A stretch of 11,260 nt of DNA from an uncultured Oscillospiraceae bacterium (GTDB lineage Bacteria; Bacillota; Clostridia; Oscillospirales; Ruminococcaceae): NCBI GenBank assembly GCA_900546885.1, contig UREN01000060.1:1-11260 (forward strand). Direction: 5' to 3'. A model generated the notes under the pieces. That model was not told the origin of the DNA, did not search any database, and was given only the letters and a program-made list of their open reading frames with translations. This document shows positions 5,175 through 11,260 of the stretch, piece after piece. Positions within the stretch are counted from its first letter, which is position 1. Every line of letters starts with the position of its first letter. The position numbers and the translations under genes were made by a program.

Positions 5175-5996
5175 ATGGCAATGTTCAAAGCTTACTGTAA
5201 AGATTTCTGGCGCTACCGCTATTTGCTGCAAAACCTGATTGGGCGCGATTTCAAACTGAAATACCGCCGCAGCGTGCTTGGCGTGCTGTGGAGCGTGCTG
5301 AACCCCCTTTTGATGAACATTGTAATGGTGGCGGTGTTTTCCACCCTGTTTGCCTCTATGCACGGGCAGGGCATTTCGAATTTCCCGGTATACCTTATTA
5401 TCGGCCAGCTGCTGTTTACCTTTTTCAACGACGCCACCACCAGCGCCATGTCCAGCATGCTGGGCGCGGCCCCGCTCATCAAAAAGGTGTACATTCCCAA
5501 ATACATCTTCCCGCTGGAGAAGGTGTGCTTTGCGCTTGTGAACTGTGTGTTCAGCTTTGTGGCGCTGATTATTGTGATGATTTTCACCGGCGCGCCGCTG
5601 CACCCCACTGTGGTGCTGGCAGTGTACCCGCTTTTGACGCTGTTTCTGTTCAGCCTGGGCGTGGGCCTTGTGCTGGCCACTTTGACGGTGTTCTTTCGCG
5701 ACATCATGCATTTGTGGAGCGTGTTCACCACCATGCTGATGTATTTCTCGGCCATATTCTACGACCCCTCCCAGATGGGTTCGCTGGTTGTATATGGTTT
5801 TTCCATCAATATGTCCCGCTTTATCAAATTCAACCCGCTGTACTGGTATATCACCGCCTTCCGCACCGCCGTGCTGGACGGCGAGATGCTGAGCTGGAGC
5901 ATGCTGTGGATCTGCGGCGCCTGCGCCCTTGTCACGCTTGTGTTCGGCCTTCTGGTGTTCCGCAAACAGCAGGATAAATTCGTGCTGCATATTTAA
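5175..5996 (+). CDS. ABC-2 type polysaccharide export permease (Wzm/TagG family)
   Basis: Membrane half of an ABC exporter that moves a lipid-linked polysaccharide (O-antigen-like, teichoic-acid-like or rhamnan-like) across the cytoplasmic membrane. The 273-aa size is typical. Six hydrophobic segments are visible, at about residues 35-59, 70-86, 115-138, 146-173, 180-197 and 245-262. Family motifs include the amphipathic start LLQNLIGRDFKLKYRRSVLG (17-36), PLIKKVYIPKYIFPL (100-114) with the cytoplasmic loop that contacts the ATPase, and KFNPLYWYITAFR (218-230). ATG 5175 is chosen: GGTGA, overlapping the rfbC stop, lies 5 nt ahead. ATG 5181 is an alternative two codons downstream. It begins 5 nt after rfbC and is followed 14 nt later by its ATPase gene. 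The carried glycan cannot be read from the permease; rhamnose content is inferred from rfbC. Confidence 0.9.
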   Translation: MAMFKAYCKDFWRYRYLLQNLIGRDFKLKYRRSVLGVLWSVLNPLLMNIVMVAVFSTLFASMHGQGISNFPVYLIIGQLLFTFFNDATTSAMSSMLGAAPLIKKVYIPKYIFPLEKVCFALVNCVFSFVALIIVMIFTGAPLHPTVVLAVYPLLTLFLFSLGVGLVLATLTVFFRDIMHLWSVFTTMLMYFSAIFYDPSQMGSLVVYGFSINMSRFIKFNPLYWYITAFRTAVLDGEMLSWSMLWICGACALVTLVFGLLVFRKQQDKFVLHI

Positions 5997-6010
5997 AGGG
6001 GGCGCAGAAC

Positions 6011-6763
6011 ATGAGCATGATAGAAGTGAACAATGTCTCCATGCGCTTCAACATGGCCAAAGAAAAGCACGAAAGCCTGAAAGAATACTTTCTGGCCGCC
6101 GTGCAGGGCAAGCTGCAGTTCGAAGAGTTCTATGCGCTGCGCGACGTTTCGCTCACGGTAGAGCGCGGCGATTTCTATGGCCTTGTGGGGCTGAACGGTT
6201 CGGGTAAATCCACCCTGTTAAAAGTGATTTCCGGCGTGTTCAAGCCCTCGGCGGGCAGCGTGACGGTGCGCGGCACCATTGCGCCGCTGATTGAGCTGGG
6301 CGCCGGGTTTGACTTTGACCTCACCGCCCGCGAAAATATTTTTCTGAACGGCACAGTGCTGGGCATGACGCCGAAGTACATCCGCGAAAAATTCGATGAA
6401 ATTGTAGAATTCAGCGAGCTGCGCGATTTTCTTGATATTCCGCTGAAGAACTATTCCTCCGGCATGGTGTCGCGCCTTGCCTTTGCCGTGGCCACCACCA
6501 CAAAGCCCGATGTGCTGATTGCGGACGAAATTTTGGCTGTGGGCGACTTTCTGTTCCAGCAAAAGTGTGAAAAGCGCATGCAGGAGCTGATGAGCGGCGG
6601 CACCACTGTCATTCTGGTAAGCCATTCTATCGAGCAAATCGAGCGCATGTGCAACAAGGCCACCTGGCTGGAAAAGGGCCGTGTGCGCATGCAGGGCGCA
6701 TGCGGCGAAGTGTGCACGGCGTATAAAGAGCTGAACGGCCACGCGCCGGAGGCCGGGGCATGA
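6011..6763 (+). CDS. Polysaccharide ABC exporter ATP-binding protein (Wzt/TagH family, short form)
   Basis: Cytoplasmic ATPase partner of the permease encoded just upstream. The 250-aa protein carries a Wzt-type N-terminal extension (residues 1-45, with the long insert before the Walker A strand), Walker A GLNGSGKST (60-68), signature YSSGM (148-152), Walker B LIADE (169-173) and the H-loop H205. PLIELGAGFDFDLTARENIFLNG (92-114) is characteristic of this subfamily (key residues E95, G97, G99 and N109). It stops soon after the ATPase fold, so it lacks the C-terminal carbohydrate-binding module that in some Wzt proteins recognises a capped glycan end. The ATG has AAAGGGGG 8 nt upstream. The stop overlaps the next gene as ATGA, which implies tight co-expression with the glycosyltransferase. 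Confidence 0.92.
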   Translation: MSMIEVNNVSMRFNMAKEKHESLKEYFLAAVQGKLQFEEFYALRDVSLTVERGDFYGLVGLNGSGKSTLLKVISGVFKPSAGSVTVRGTIAPLIELGAGFDFDLTARENIFLNGTVLGMTPKYIREKFDEIVEFSELRDFLDIPLKNYSSGMVSRLAFAVATTTKPDVLIADEILAVGDFLFQQKCEKRMQELMSGGTTVILVSHSIEQIERMCNKATWLEKGRVRMQGACGEVCTAYKELNGHAPEAGA

Positions 6764-8616
6764 GCGCGCCGCAAAACCCGGCCGAGCGTGATTCGGTTGG
6801 CAAAGCCCTGGCGCGCACAGCCAACCCTGCGCACGCCGCCAGCCTTCTGCGCCGCGCCCTTGTGTGCCTGCGCACGCGCGGCTGGCAGGCCTTGTGGCGC
6901 GAGACGTTCTACCGGCTTTGCCTTGTGTTCGGCAAAGAGCCCTGGCAGCTGCGCGCAGATGTTCCCCTGCGCAAAGAGCTGCGCGCACAAAGGCACGACG
7001 CCCTGCCCCGGCAGCCGCTGATCAGCGTGGTGGTGCCGCTGTACAACACGCCGCCCCGCTATTTGAAAGAGATGGTGGCCAGTGTGCGCGCCCAAAGCTA
7101 CCAGAACTGGGAGCTTGTGCTGGTGGATGCATCGGACGCGCCCACCGGCGCCGCCAAGCTGGTGGCCCGCGCGCGCGATGAGCGTGTGCGCTATGTGCAT
7201 TTAGCCAAAAACGAGGGCATTGCGGCCAACACCAATGTGGGGCTGGCCGAGGCCGAGGGCGAGTGGATTACCCTGCTGGACCACGACGACGCCTTAAGCC
7301 CCAATGCGCTGTACGAGGTGGCAAAGGCCGCCTGTGAGAGCGGGGCCGAGCTTATCTACTCGGACGAAGTGGTGCTGGACAGCACCATGAAACATCTTTC
7401 GGAATATCATTTCAAGCCCGATTATTCGCCCGACACCCTGCGGGGGTGCAACTACATCACGCACCTGTGCGCTTTCACGGCGCAGCTGCTTCGCCGCGCG
7501 GGCGGCGGCGAGAACGCGCAGTTTGACGGCGCGCAGGATTACGACCTCATACTGCGCCTGTGCGAGGCGGCAAAGGGCGTTTGCCACATTCCCAAAGTAC
7601 TGTATTACTGGCGCGGCCATGCGCAAAGCACGGCGGGCGATATTTCGGCAAAGCCCTATGCCCTGAAGGCCGGCGCCATGGCGGTGGCCGCCCATCTGCA
7701 AAGGCTGGGCCTTGCGGGCGAAGTGGCCTCCATTCCCGGCTGCCCGGGCGCATACCGCACGCGGTATGCCGTGGTGGGCGAGCCGCGCGTTTCGGTGCTG
7801 ATTCCGAACAAAGACCACGCCGAGGATTTGCGCCGCTGCCTTGCCTCCATTTACAAATATGGGGGCTGGCGCAACCTGGAAGTGATTGTGGTGGAAAACA
7901 ATTCTACCGAGCGCACCACCTTTGCCCTGTATAAGGCGGCGCGCGCCTCGCTGCCGGGGCTGCGCGTGGTGCAGTATCAGGGGCCTTTCAACTTTTCCGC
8001 CATCAACAACACGGCGGCCCGCTATGCCACGGGCCAGCATCTTCTGCTGCTGAACAATGACGTGGTGTTCACTGCGCCGGATTCCATCCGCGAGATGCTC
8101 AGCTATTCCCAGCGGCCGGACGTGGGCGCCGTGGGCGCAAAGCTGCTGTATCCGGACGGCACCGTGCAGCACGCGGGCGTCATCATTGGCCTGGGCGGCT
8201 CGGCCGGGCACAGCCACAAGGGCCACCCGGGCGATTCCTCCGGCGATATGTACCGCCTTGCCACGGCACAGAACTTTTCTGCTGTGACAGGCGCCTGCCT
8301 GATGGTGAAAAAAAGCCTGTACGACGCGCTGGGCGGGTTGGACGAGGCCAATTTTGCCGTGGCCTATAACGACGTGGATTTCTGCCTGCGCCTGCGCGCG
8401 CAGGGCTATGTGAACGTGATGACGCCGTTTGCTGCGGGCACGCATTATGAATCGAAAAGCCGCGGGCCAGACACTGCGGGCGGCGAGCGCCAGGCGCGCT
8501 ACGAGGCCGAGCGCGCGCGTTTCCGGCAGAAATATGCGCCCATGCTGGCAGAGGGCGGGGACCCTTACTACAACCCGCACTTCACGCTTTTGTATGAAAA
8601 CTACGGCTATAAATAA
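6760..8616 (+). CDS. Tandem-domain GT2 family glycosyltransferase (first paralogue)
   Basis: Probably adds one or two sugars to a growing cell-surface glycan on the inner face of the membrane. The 618-aa protein has a helical N-terminal region (about 1-85) and two GT-A/GT2 domains. Domain 1 starts PLISVVVPLYNTP (86-98), has the metal/nucleotide motif DHDD (174-177) and the acceptor-side GAQDYD (257-262). Domain 2 starts RVSVLIPNKDH (343-353) and has LLNNDV (430-435) in the DXD position, YNDVDFCLR (536-544) and HYESKSRG (562-569). No membrane helix is evident. The start overlaps the wzt stop (ATGA), with GGAGG 7 nt ahead. Two-domain enzymes of this kind occur in rhamnan and O-antigen clusters, and rhamnose transfer is plausible given rfbC, but donor and linkage cannot be read from sequence. 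It is paralogous to the next large gene. Confidence 0.88.
   Translation: MSAPQNPAERDSVGKALARTANPAHAASLLRRALVCLRTRGWQALWRETFYRLCLVFGKEPWQLRADVPLRKELRAQRHDALPRQPLISVVVPLYNTPPRYLKEMVASVRAQSYQNWELVLVDASDAPTGAAKLVARARDERVRYVHLAKNEGIAANTNVGLAEAEGEWITLLDHDDALSPNALYEVAKAACESGAELIYSDEVVLDSTMKHLSEYHFKPDYSPDTLRGCNYITHLCAFTAQLLRRAGGGENAQFDGAQDYDLILRLCEAAKGVCHIPKVLYYWRGHAQSTAGDISAKPYALKAGAMAVAAHLQRLGLAGEVASIPGCPGAYRTRYAVVGEPRVSVLIPNKDHAEDLRRCLASIYKYGGWRNLEVIVVENNSTERTTFALYKAARASLPGLRVVQYQGPFNFSAINNTAARYATGQHLLLLNNDVVFTAPDSIREMLSYSQRPDVGAVGAKLLYPDGTVQHAGVIIGLGGSAGHSHKGHPGDSSGDMYRLATAQNFSAVTGACLMVKKSLYDALGGLDEANFAVAYNDVDFCLRLRAQGYVNVMTPFAAGTHYESKSRGPDTAGGERQARYEAERARFRQKYAPMLAEGGDPYYNPHFTLLYENYGYK
7963..8010 (+). 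repeat. 48-bp direct repeat, copy 1 (in first glycosyltransferase)
   Basis: Every base of 7963-8010 is identical to 9869-9916, in the same reading frame, coding for RVVQYQGPFNFSAINN in domain 2 of each enzyme. Synonymous positions are also identical, whereas flanking conserved segments differ at synonymous sites. Confidence 0.97.
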
Positions 8617-8619
8617 ACC

Positions 8620-8667
8620 TTTGTGCCGGCCATGCGTGCTTTACGCACCTGGCCTAGCAGGCACAAA
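8620..8667 (+). other. Long bulged stem-loop between the glycosyltransferase genes
   Basis: Three consecutive helices stack: TTTGTGCC (8620-8627) with GGCACAAA (8660-8667), GGCCA (8628-8632) with TGGCC (8650-8654), and TGCGT (8633-8637) with ACGCA (8643-8647) around the loop GCTTT. Bulges CC and TAGCA lie on the 3' side only. It starts 3 nt after the stop codon and is followed by ATTTG, not by a real T-run. Candidate 3'-end stabiliser or processing site. No known RNA family is recognised. Confidence 0.5.
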
Positions 8668-8686
8668 TTTGTAACACCATTCCAGA

Positions 8687-8716
8687 CAGGGGGCGGCCCG
8701 CGCCGCCCCCTGTTTT
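8687..8716 (+). terminator. Strong GC stem-loop with short T-run, possible internal attenuator
   Basis: CAGGGGGCGGC (8687-8697) pairs perfectly over 11 bp with GCCGCCCCCTG (8702-8712) around a 4-nt loop, followed directly by TTTT (8713-8716). It ends 8 nt before the GGGGGA ribosome site of the next gene. No good promoter is seen between it and that gene, so it more likely reduces than ends transcription of the downstream genes. Confidence 0.5.
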
Positions 8717-8737
8717 CCAAAAAAGGGGGAACATGGC

Positions 8738-10537
8738 ATGAGGCTTCGCCTGAAGCGTATGCGCGAATTGTGCGCTGTGTTTGTTTCGCTGGTGCGGCAG
8801 GATGGAATTTCTTCCACCGTCCAGCGCGCGCTTGGCTTTGCCCGGCGGCGGCTAAAAAGCAAAAAAGGGCGGTTTCTGCCCCCAAAGGCCGTGCTGGAAA
8901 GCCAGCGCGCACTGGATTATTCCACCTGGCCGCATGTGTCAATTTGCGTGCCCGTATACAACACGCCGCGCGCATATCTTGAGCAGATGTGGAACAGCGT
9001 GGCCGGGCAAACCTGCCCGAATTGGCAGCTTTGCGTGGCGGATGCATCCGATGCGGCGCATGCCTATGTGGGCGAGTTTTTTGCCGCAAAGAAAAACGTG
9101 CGCTACTGCAAGGTGGCAAACAACGGCATTTCTGCCAACACAAACGCCGCGGCCCAGCTGGCCGGGGGCGAATATCTCGCTTTGCTGGACCATGACGATG
9201 TGCTGGCCCCGCACGCGGTGTACGAGATGCTGAAAGCCGCCCGCCAAACGGGCGCAGCGTTTCTGTATTCCGACGAGGCCCTGTTTGAAACCAGCATCGA
9301 GCGGCCCAGCGCAGGCCATTTCAAGCCGGATTTTGCGCCCGATTACCTCAACTGCTGCAATTATATCTGCCATTTCGCCATGTTTCAGGCCGGGCTGTTC
9401 CACGCCGTGGGCGGGCTGGACAGCGCCTGCGACGGCGCGCAGGACCACGATTTGTTTTTGAAGCTGAGCGAGCGGTGCACACCCGTGCATGTGCCCAAGG
9501 TGCTGTACTACTGGCGGGTGCACGCGGGCTCTACCTCGGGCGGTACGGCCGCAAAACCCTATGTCACCGCGGCGGCCAAGCGCGCCATTGCGGCCCACCT
9601 GGCCCGCACCGGGGCCGAGGGCACGGTGCAGGACGGGCTGTTTCCCAGCACTTACAAAGTGGACTACACGCTGGCGCACACGCCGCTTGTCTCGATTCTC
9701 ATTCCGAACAAAGACCACACAGAGGACCTGGACAAGGCCCTGCGTTCCATTTTGGAAAAGACCGATTACCCCGCATATGAGGTGATTGTCATTGAAAACA
9801 ACTCCACCCAGCCGCAAACCTTCGCCTATTATGAAACCATTGCGCGCGACGCTGCCTATTCCCGCTGCCGCGTGGTGCAGTATCAGGGGCCTTTCAACTT
9901 TTCCGCCATCAACAACTTTGGCCGGAAGGCGGCGAAGGGCGAGTTTTTGCTGCTTTTGAACAACGATGTGGAAGTGATATCCCCCGCGTGGCTTACAGAG
10001 ATGGTGAAGCTGTGCAGCCAGCCAGGCGCCGGCATTGTGGGCGCCAAGCTGTATTACCCCGACGGCACTGTGCAGCACGCAGGCGTCATCACCGGCCTGG
10101 GCGGCTATGCAGGCCACAGCCACAAATATACCCGGCGCGCGTCGGGCGGTTATATGTTTCGCCTTGCCACCGTGCAAAACTTTTCCTGTGTGACAGCGGC
10201 CTGCCTGTTGTGCCGCGCCAGTGTGTACGACGAAGTGGGCGGGCTGGACGAGGGTTTCACCGTGGCCTTCAATGACGTGGATTTCTGCCTGCGCGTGCGC
10301 CAGGCGGGCTGGCGCGTGCTGTGGACGCCCTATGCCGAGCTGTATCATTACGAATCGAAAAGCCGCGGGCTGGACACAAAAGGCCCCGCCAAAGAACGCT
10401 TTGAGGGCGAGCGCCGCCGCCTGAAGCAGCGCTGGGGCGAGGCGCTGCTTCACGACCCGTTCTATAACCCGAACCTGACGCTGGACCGGGAAGATTTTTC
10501 AGAAAGCGACGTGCTGCCCAAAGAGGAACCCGCATGA
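8738..10537 (+). CDS. Tandem-domain GT2 family glycosyltransferase (second paralogue)
   Basis: The 599-aa enzyme has the same architecture as the preceding one: a basic, partly amphipathic N-terminus (1-60), GT2 domain 1 starting VSICVPVYNTP (67-77) with DHDD (151-154) and GAQDHD (233-238), and GT2 domain 2 starting LVSILIPNKDH (317-327) with LLNNDV (406-411), FNDVDFCLR (511-519) and HYESKSRG (537-544). The second half is the better conserved between the two, which suggests a shared donor or acceptor for that domain and a diverged first domain. ATG 8738 follows GGGGGA by 7 nt. An AUG at 8733 would give only Met-Ala and then a stop overlapping this start. It is separated from its paralogue by 121 nt with two stem-loops, and its stop overlaps the next gene as ATGA. 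Sugar specificity is not readable from the sequence. Confidence 0.88.
   Translation: MRLRLKRMRELCAVFVSLVRQDGISSTVQRALGFARRRLKSKKGRFLPPKAVLESQRALDYSTWPHVSICVPVYNTPRAYLEQMWNSVAGQTCPNWQLCVADASDAAHAYVGEFFAAKKNVRYCKVANNGISANTNAAAQLAGGEYLALLDHDDVLAPHAVYEMLKAARQTGAAFLYSDEALFETSIERPSAGHFKPDFAPDYLNCCNYICHFAMFQAGLFHAVGGLDSACDGAQDHDLFLKLSERCTPVHVPKVLYYWRVHAGSTSGGTAAKPYVTAAAKRAIAAHLARTGAEGTVQDGLFPSTYKVDYTLAHTPLVSILIPNKDHTEDLDKALRSILEKTDYPAYEVIVIENNSTQPQTFAYYETIARDAAYSRCRVVQYQGPFNFSAINNFGRKAAKGEFLLLLNNDVEVISPAWLTEMVKLCSQPGAGIVGAKLYYPDGTVQHAGVITGLGGYAGHSHKYTRRASGGYMFRLATVQNFSCVTAACLLCRASVYDEVGGLDEGFTVAFNDVDFCLRVRQAGWRVLWTPYAELYHYESKSRGLDTKGPAKERFEGERRRLKQRWGEALLHDPFYNPNLTLDREDFSESDVLPKEEPA
9869..9916 (+). 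repeat. 48-bp direct repeat, copy 2 (in second glycosyltransferase)
   Basis: Identical in all bases to 7963-8010, lying 1906 bp further on in the paralogous gene. Shorter identical blocks elsewhere in the pair include ATTCCGAACAAAGACCAC (7801-7818 in the first gene) and GAATCGAAAAGCCGCGGGC. Confidence 0.97.
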
Positions 10538-11124
10538 CGCCCGCCGGGGAAAAGGCCGCCGCACGGCTGGCCGTGCGGCAGGCCTGCGCCGCGGTGCCTG
10601 CGGGCGTGCATGCGGCGGCCTCCGGCAGCCTGTGCCGGGCGCTGGCCGCCCTGCCGCAGTTTGCCGCCGCGCACACGGTGGCCGCCTTTTTCGGCATGGG
10701 GGCAGAGCCGGATACCCGCGCCTTTCTGCACGAGGTGCTGGCCGCAGGGAAACGCCTGTGCCTGCCGGTGTGCGGGCCCGCACAGCGGGAGATGCACATG
10801 GCCGCCGTAACATGCCTTGACAGCCTTGTGCCGGGGGCGTTCGGCATTCCTCAGCCGCAAAAAGGGGCCCCGGCCGTTCTGCCGCAGGCGGTTGACCTCT
10901 GCCTGGTGCCCTGCGTGGCCGCCGACAAGGCAGGCGGGCGCCTTGGCCATGGCAAGGGCTATTACGACGCCTTTCTGCCCCTGCTGCGGCCGGGCAGCAC
11001 CGCCGTGCTGTGCTGTTTTTCCTGGCAGCTTCTTGCGCGTGTGCCGCGCGAGGCGCACGATGTACGCCTGCCTCTTCTTGCCACCGAGCAGGGCGTGCGG
11101 CGTATTTCCCTCAATGTATTCTAA
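10534..11124 (+). CDS. 5-formyltetrahydrofolate cyclo-ligase (MTHFS)
   Basis: Converts 5-formyltetrahydrofolate with ATP to 5,10-methenyltetrahydrofolate, returning the stored form to the one-carbon pool; cytoplasmic. The 196-aa protein has the usual family length. Diagnostic segments are GAEPDT (56-61), the LAAGKRLCLPVC strand region (69-80), GAFGIPQP (101-108) and the nucleotide-binding motif GGRLGHGKGYYDAFL (134-148). The family's usual PGvAFD reads PCVAAD (126-131) here and the Arg often following YYD is Ala, so it is a somewhat divergent member, unusually rich in Ala and Cys. The start overlaps the glycosyltransferase stop (ATGA), with AGAGGA 6 nt upstream, so translation is probably coupled. 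It has no obvious biochemical tie to polysaccharide synthesis and is probably an operon passenger. Confidence 0.9.
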   Translation: MTPAGEKAAARLAVRQACAAVPAGVHAAASGSLCRALAALPQFAAAHTVAAFFGMGAEPDTRAFLHEVLAAGKRLCLPVCGPAQREMHMAAVTCLDSLVPGAFGIPQPQKGAPAVLPQAVDLCLVPCVAADKAGGRLGHGKGYYDAFLPLLRPGSTAVLCCFSWQLLARVPREAHDVRLPLLATEQGVRRISLNVF

Positions 11125-11260
11125 AAAGCAAGGATTACCCTGCCCCATTAAAATATTTCCGCCTGTCGCGAATGCGAATGTGGTTATACGTTTCTCACAG
11201 AAAGCGATTGTTTATAATCGCCTTATGGTCTGGCAATTTATAGAAAATCCTTTCTTATTC
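11125..11260. other. AT-richer non-coding tail
   Basis: No convincing gene lies after the folate gene. The stretch is visibly richer in A and T than the rest of the window. It contains a tandem GCGAAT pair (about 11169-11180), but no clear terminator hairpin follows the operon here. The window ends before any downstream start can be judged. Confidence 0.5.
11204..11221 (+). promoter_or_regulatory. TATAAT box inside an inverted repeat
   Basis: GCGATT (11204-11209) and AATCGC (11216-11221) are perfect inverted arms, and a perfect -10 consensus TATAAT lies at 11213-11218, overlapping the right arm. The expected -35 region (TTTCTC at 11191-11196, 16-bp spacer) is poor. This may be a regulated promoter for a gene beyond the window, or chance in AT-rich sequence. 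Confidence 0.28.

Noticed and set aside
5016..5990. Minus-strand open frame of 324 codons opposite the permease
   Set aside because: It is His/Gln-rich with no motif, and the plus strand encodes a clear six-helix export permease.
8620..8667. The bulged stem-loop as a tRNA or other known structured RNA
   Set aside because: It is one stacked hairpin, not a cloverleaf. It has no anticodon arm, no T-arm GTTCRA motif and no CCA end.
7963..9916. The 48-bp repeat as a mobile-element or attachment-site repeat
   Set aside because: Both copies are in frame at the same place in homologous protein domains, so paralogy explains them. No transposase or integrase is in the window.
7294..10453. Two long minus-strand frames (7294-8580 and 8939-10453) opposite the glycosyltransferases
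   Set aside because: They resemble each other only because they mirror paralogous genes. They have no start signals or domains and are the expected antisense shadows of GC-rich coding sequence.

Overview
This window is a GC-rich piece of chromosome, most likely from a sporulating, anaerobic, high-GC Firmicute of the Clostridia (Oscillospiraceae/Ruminococcaceae-like). The lineage is inferred from four things: a SpoIIQ-type forespore protein with a forespore-sigma-like promoter, a TcaA/YvbJ-like membrane protein, strong purine-rich Shine-Dalgarno sites ahead of most genes, and dense gene packing. No taxonomic marker gene is present. The first 71 bases are not biological: they are a poly-T run followed by a complete Illumina TruSeq universal (P5) adapter. 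The window therefore begins at an untrimmed contig end, and the first gene is cut there.

Left part, minus strand (72-3424): psuK (pseudouridine kinase, TTG start) overlaps psuG (pseudouridine-5'-phosphate glycosidase) by 4 nt, and a TcaA-like single-pass membrane protein follows, truncated at its C-terminus by the contig end. PsuK and PsuG together turn pseudouridine into uracil and ribose 5-phosphate. A good vegetative promoter (TTGCCT-N17-TACAAT) lies upstream of psuK.

Divergent region (3425-3612): it carries the psuK promoter, an inverted repeat bracketing its -10, a perfect 22-bp palindrome, and on the plus strand a forespore-type promoter (GCATA-N18-CAAACTA) in front of a spoIIQ-like M23 metallopeptidase gene (3613-4341). 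Two large stem-loops follow that gene, the first with a terminator-like T-rich tail.

Right part, plus strand (4510-11124): one probable operon for a cell-surface polysaccharide. Order: rfbC (dTDP-4-dehydrorhamnose 3,5-epimerase), an ABC-2 export permease (Wzm/TagG type), its ATPase (Wzt/TagH type, without a C-terminal sugar-binding module), two paralogous glycosyltransferases each with two GT2 domains, and 5-formyltetrahydrofolate cyclo-ligase. Genes overlap by ATGA or lie within 14 nt of each other, except for a 121-nt gap with two stem-loops between the glycosyltransferases. The inferred pathway is dTDP-L-rhamnose supply, cytoplasmic glycan assembly by the multi-domain transferases, and ABC-dependent export. 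The folate gene looks like a co-transcribed passenger. The last 136 nt are AT-richer and hold no gene.

I see no mobile element, tRNA, rRNA or CRISPR array. The most notable signals are the forespore promoter and palindrome between psuK and spoIIQ, and a 48-bp perfectly identical block shared by the otherwise diverged glycosyltransferase paralogues.
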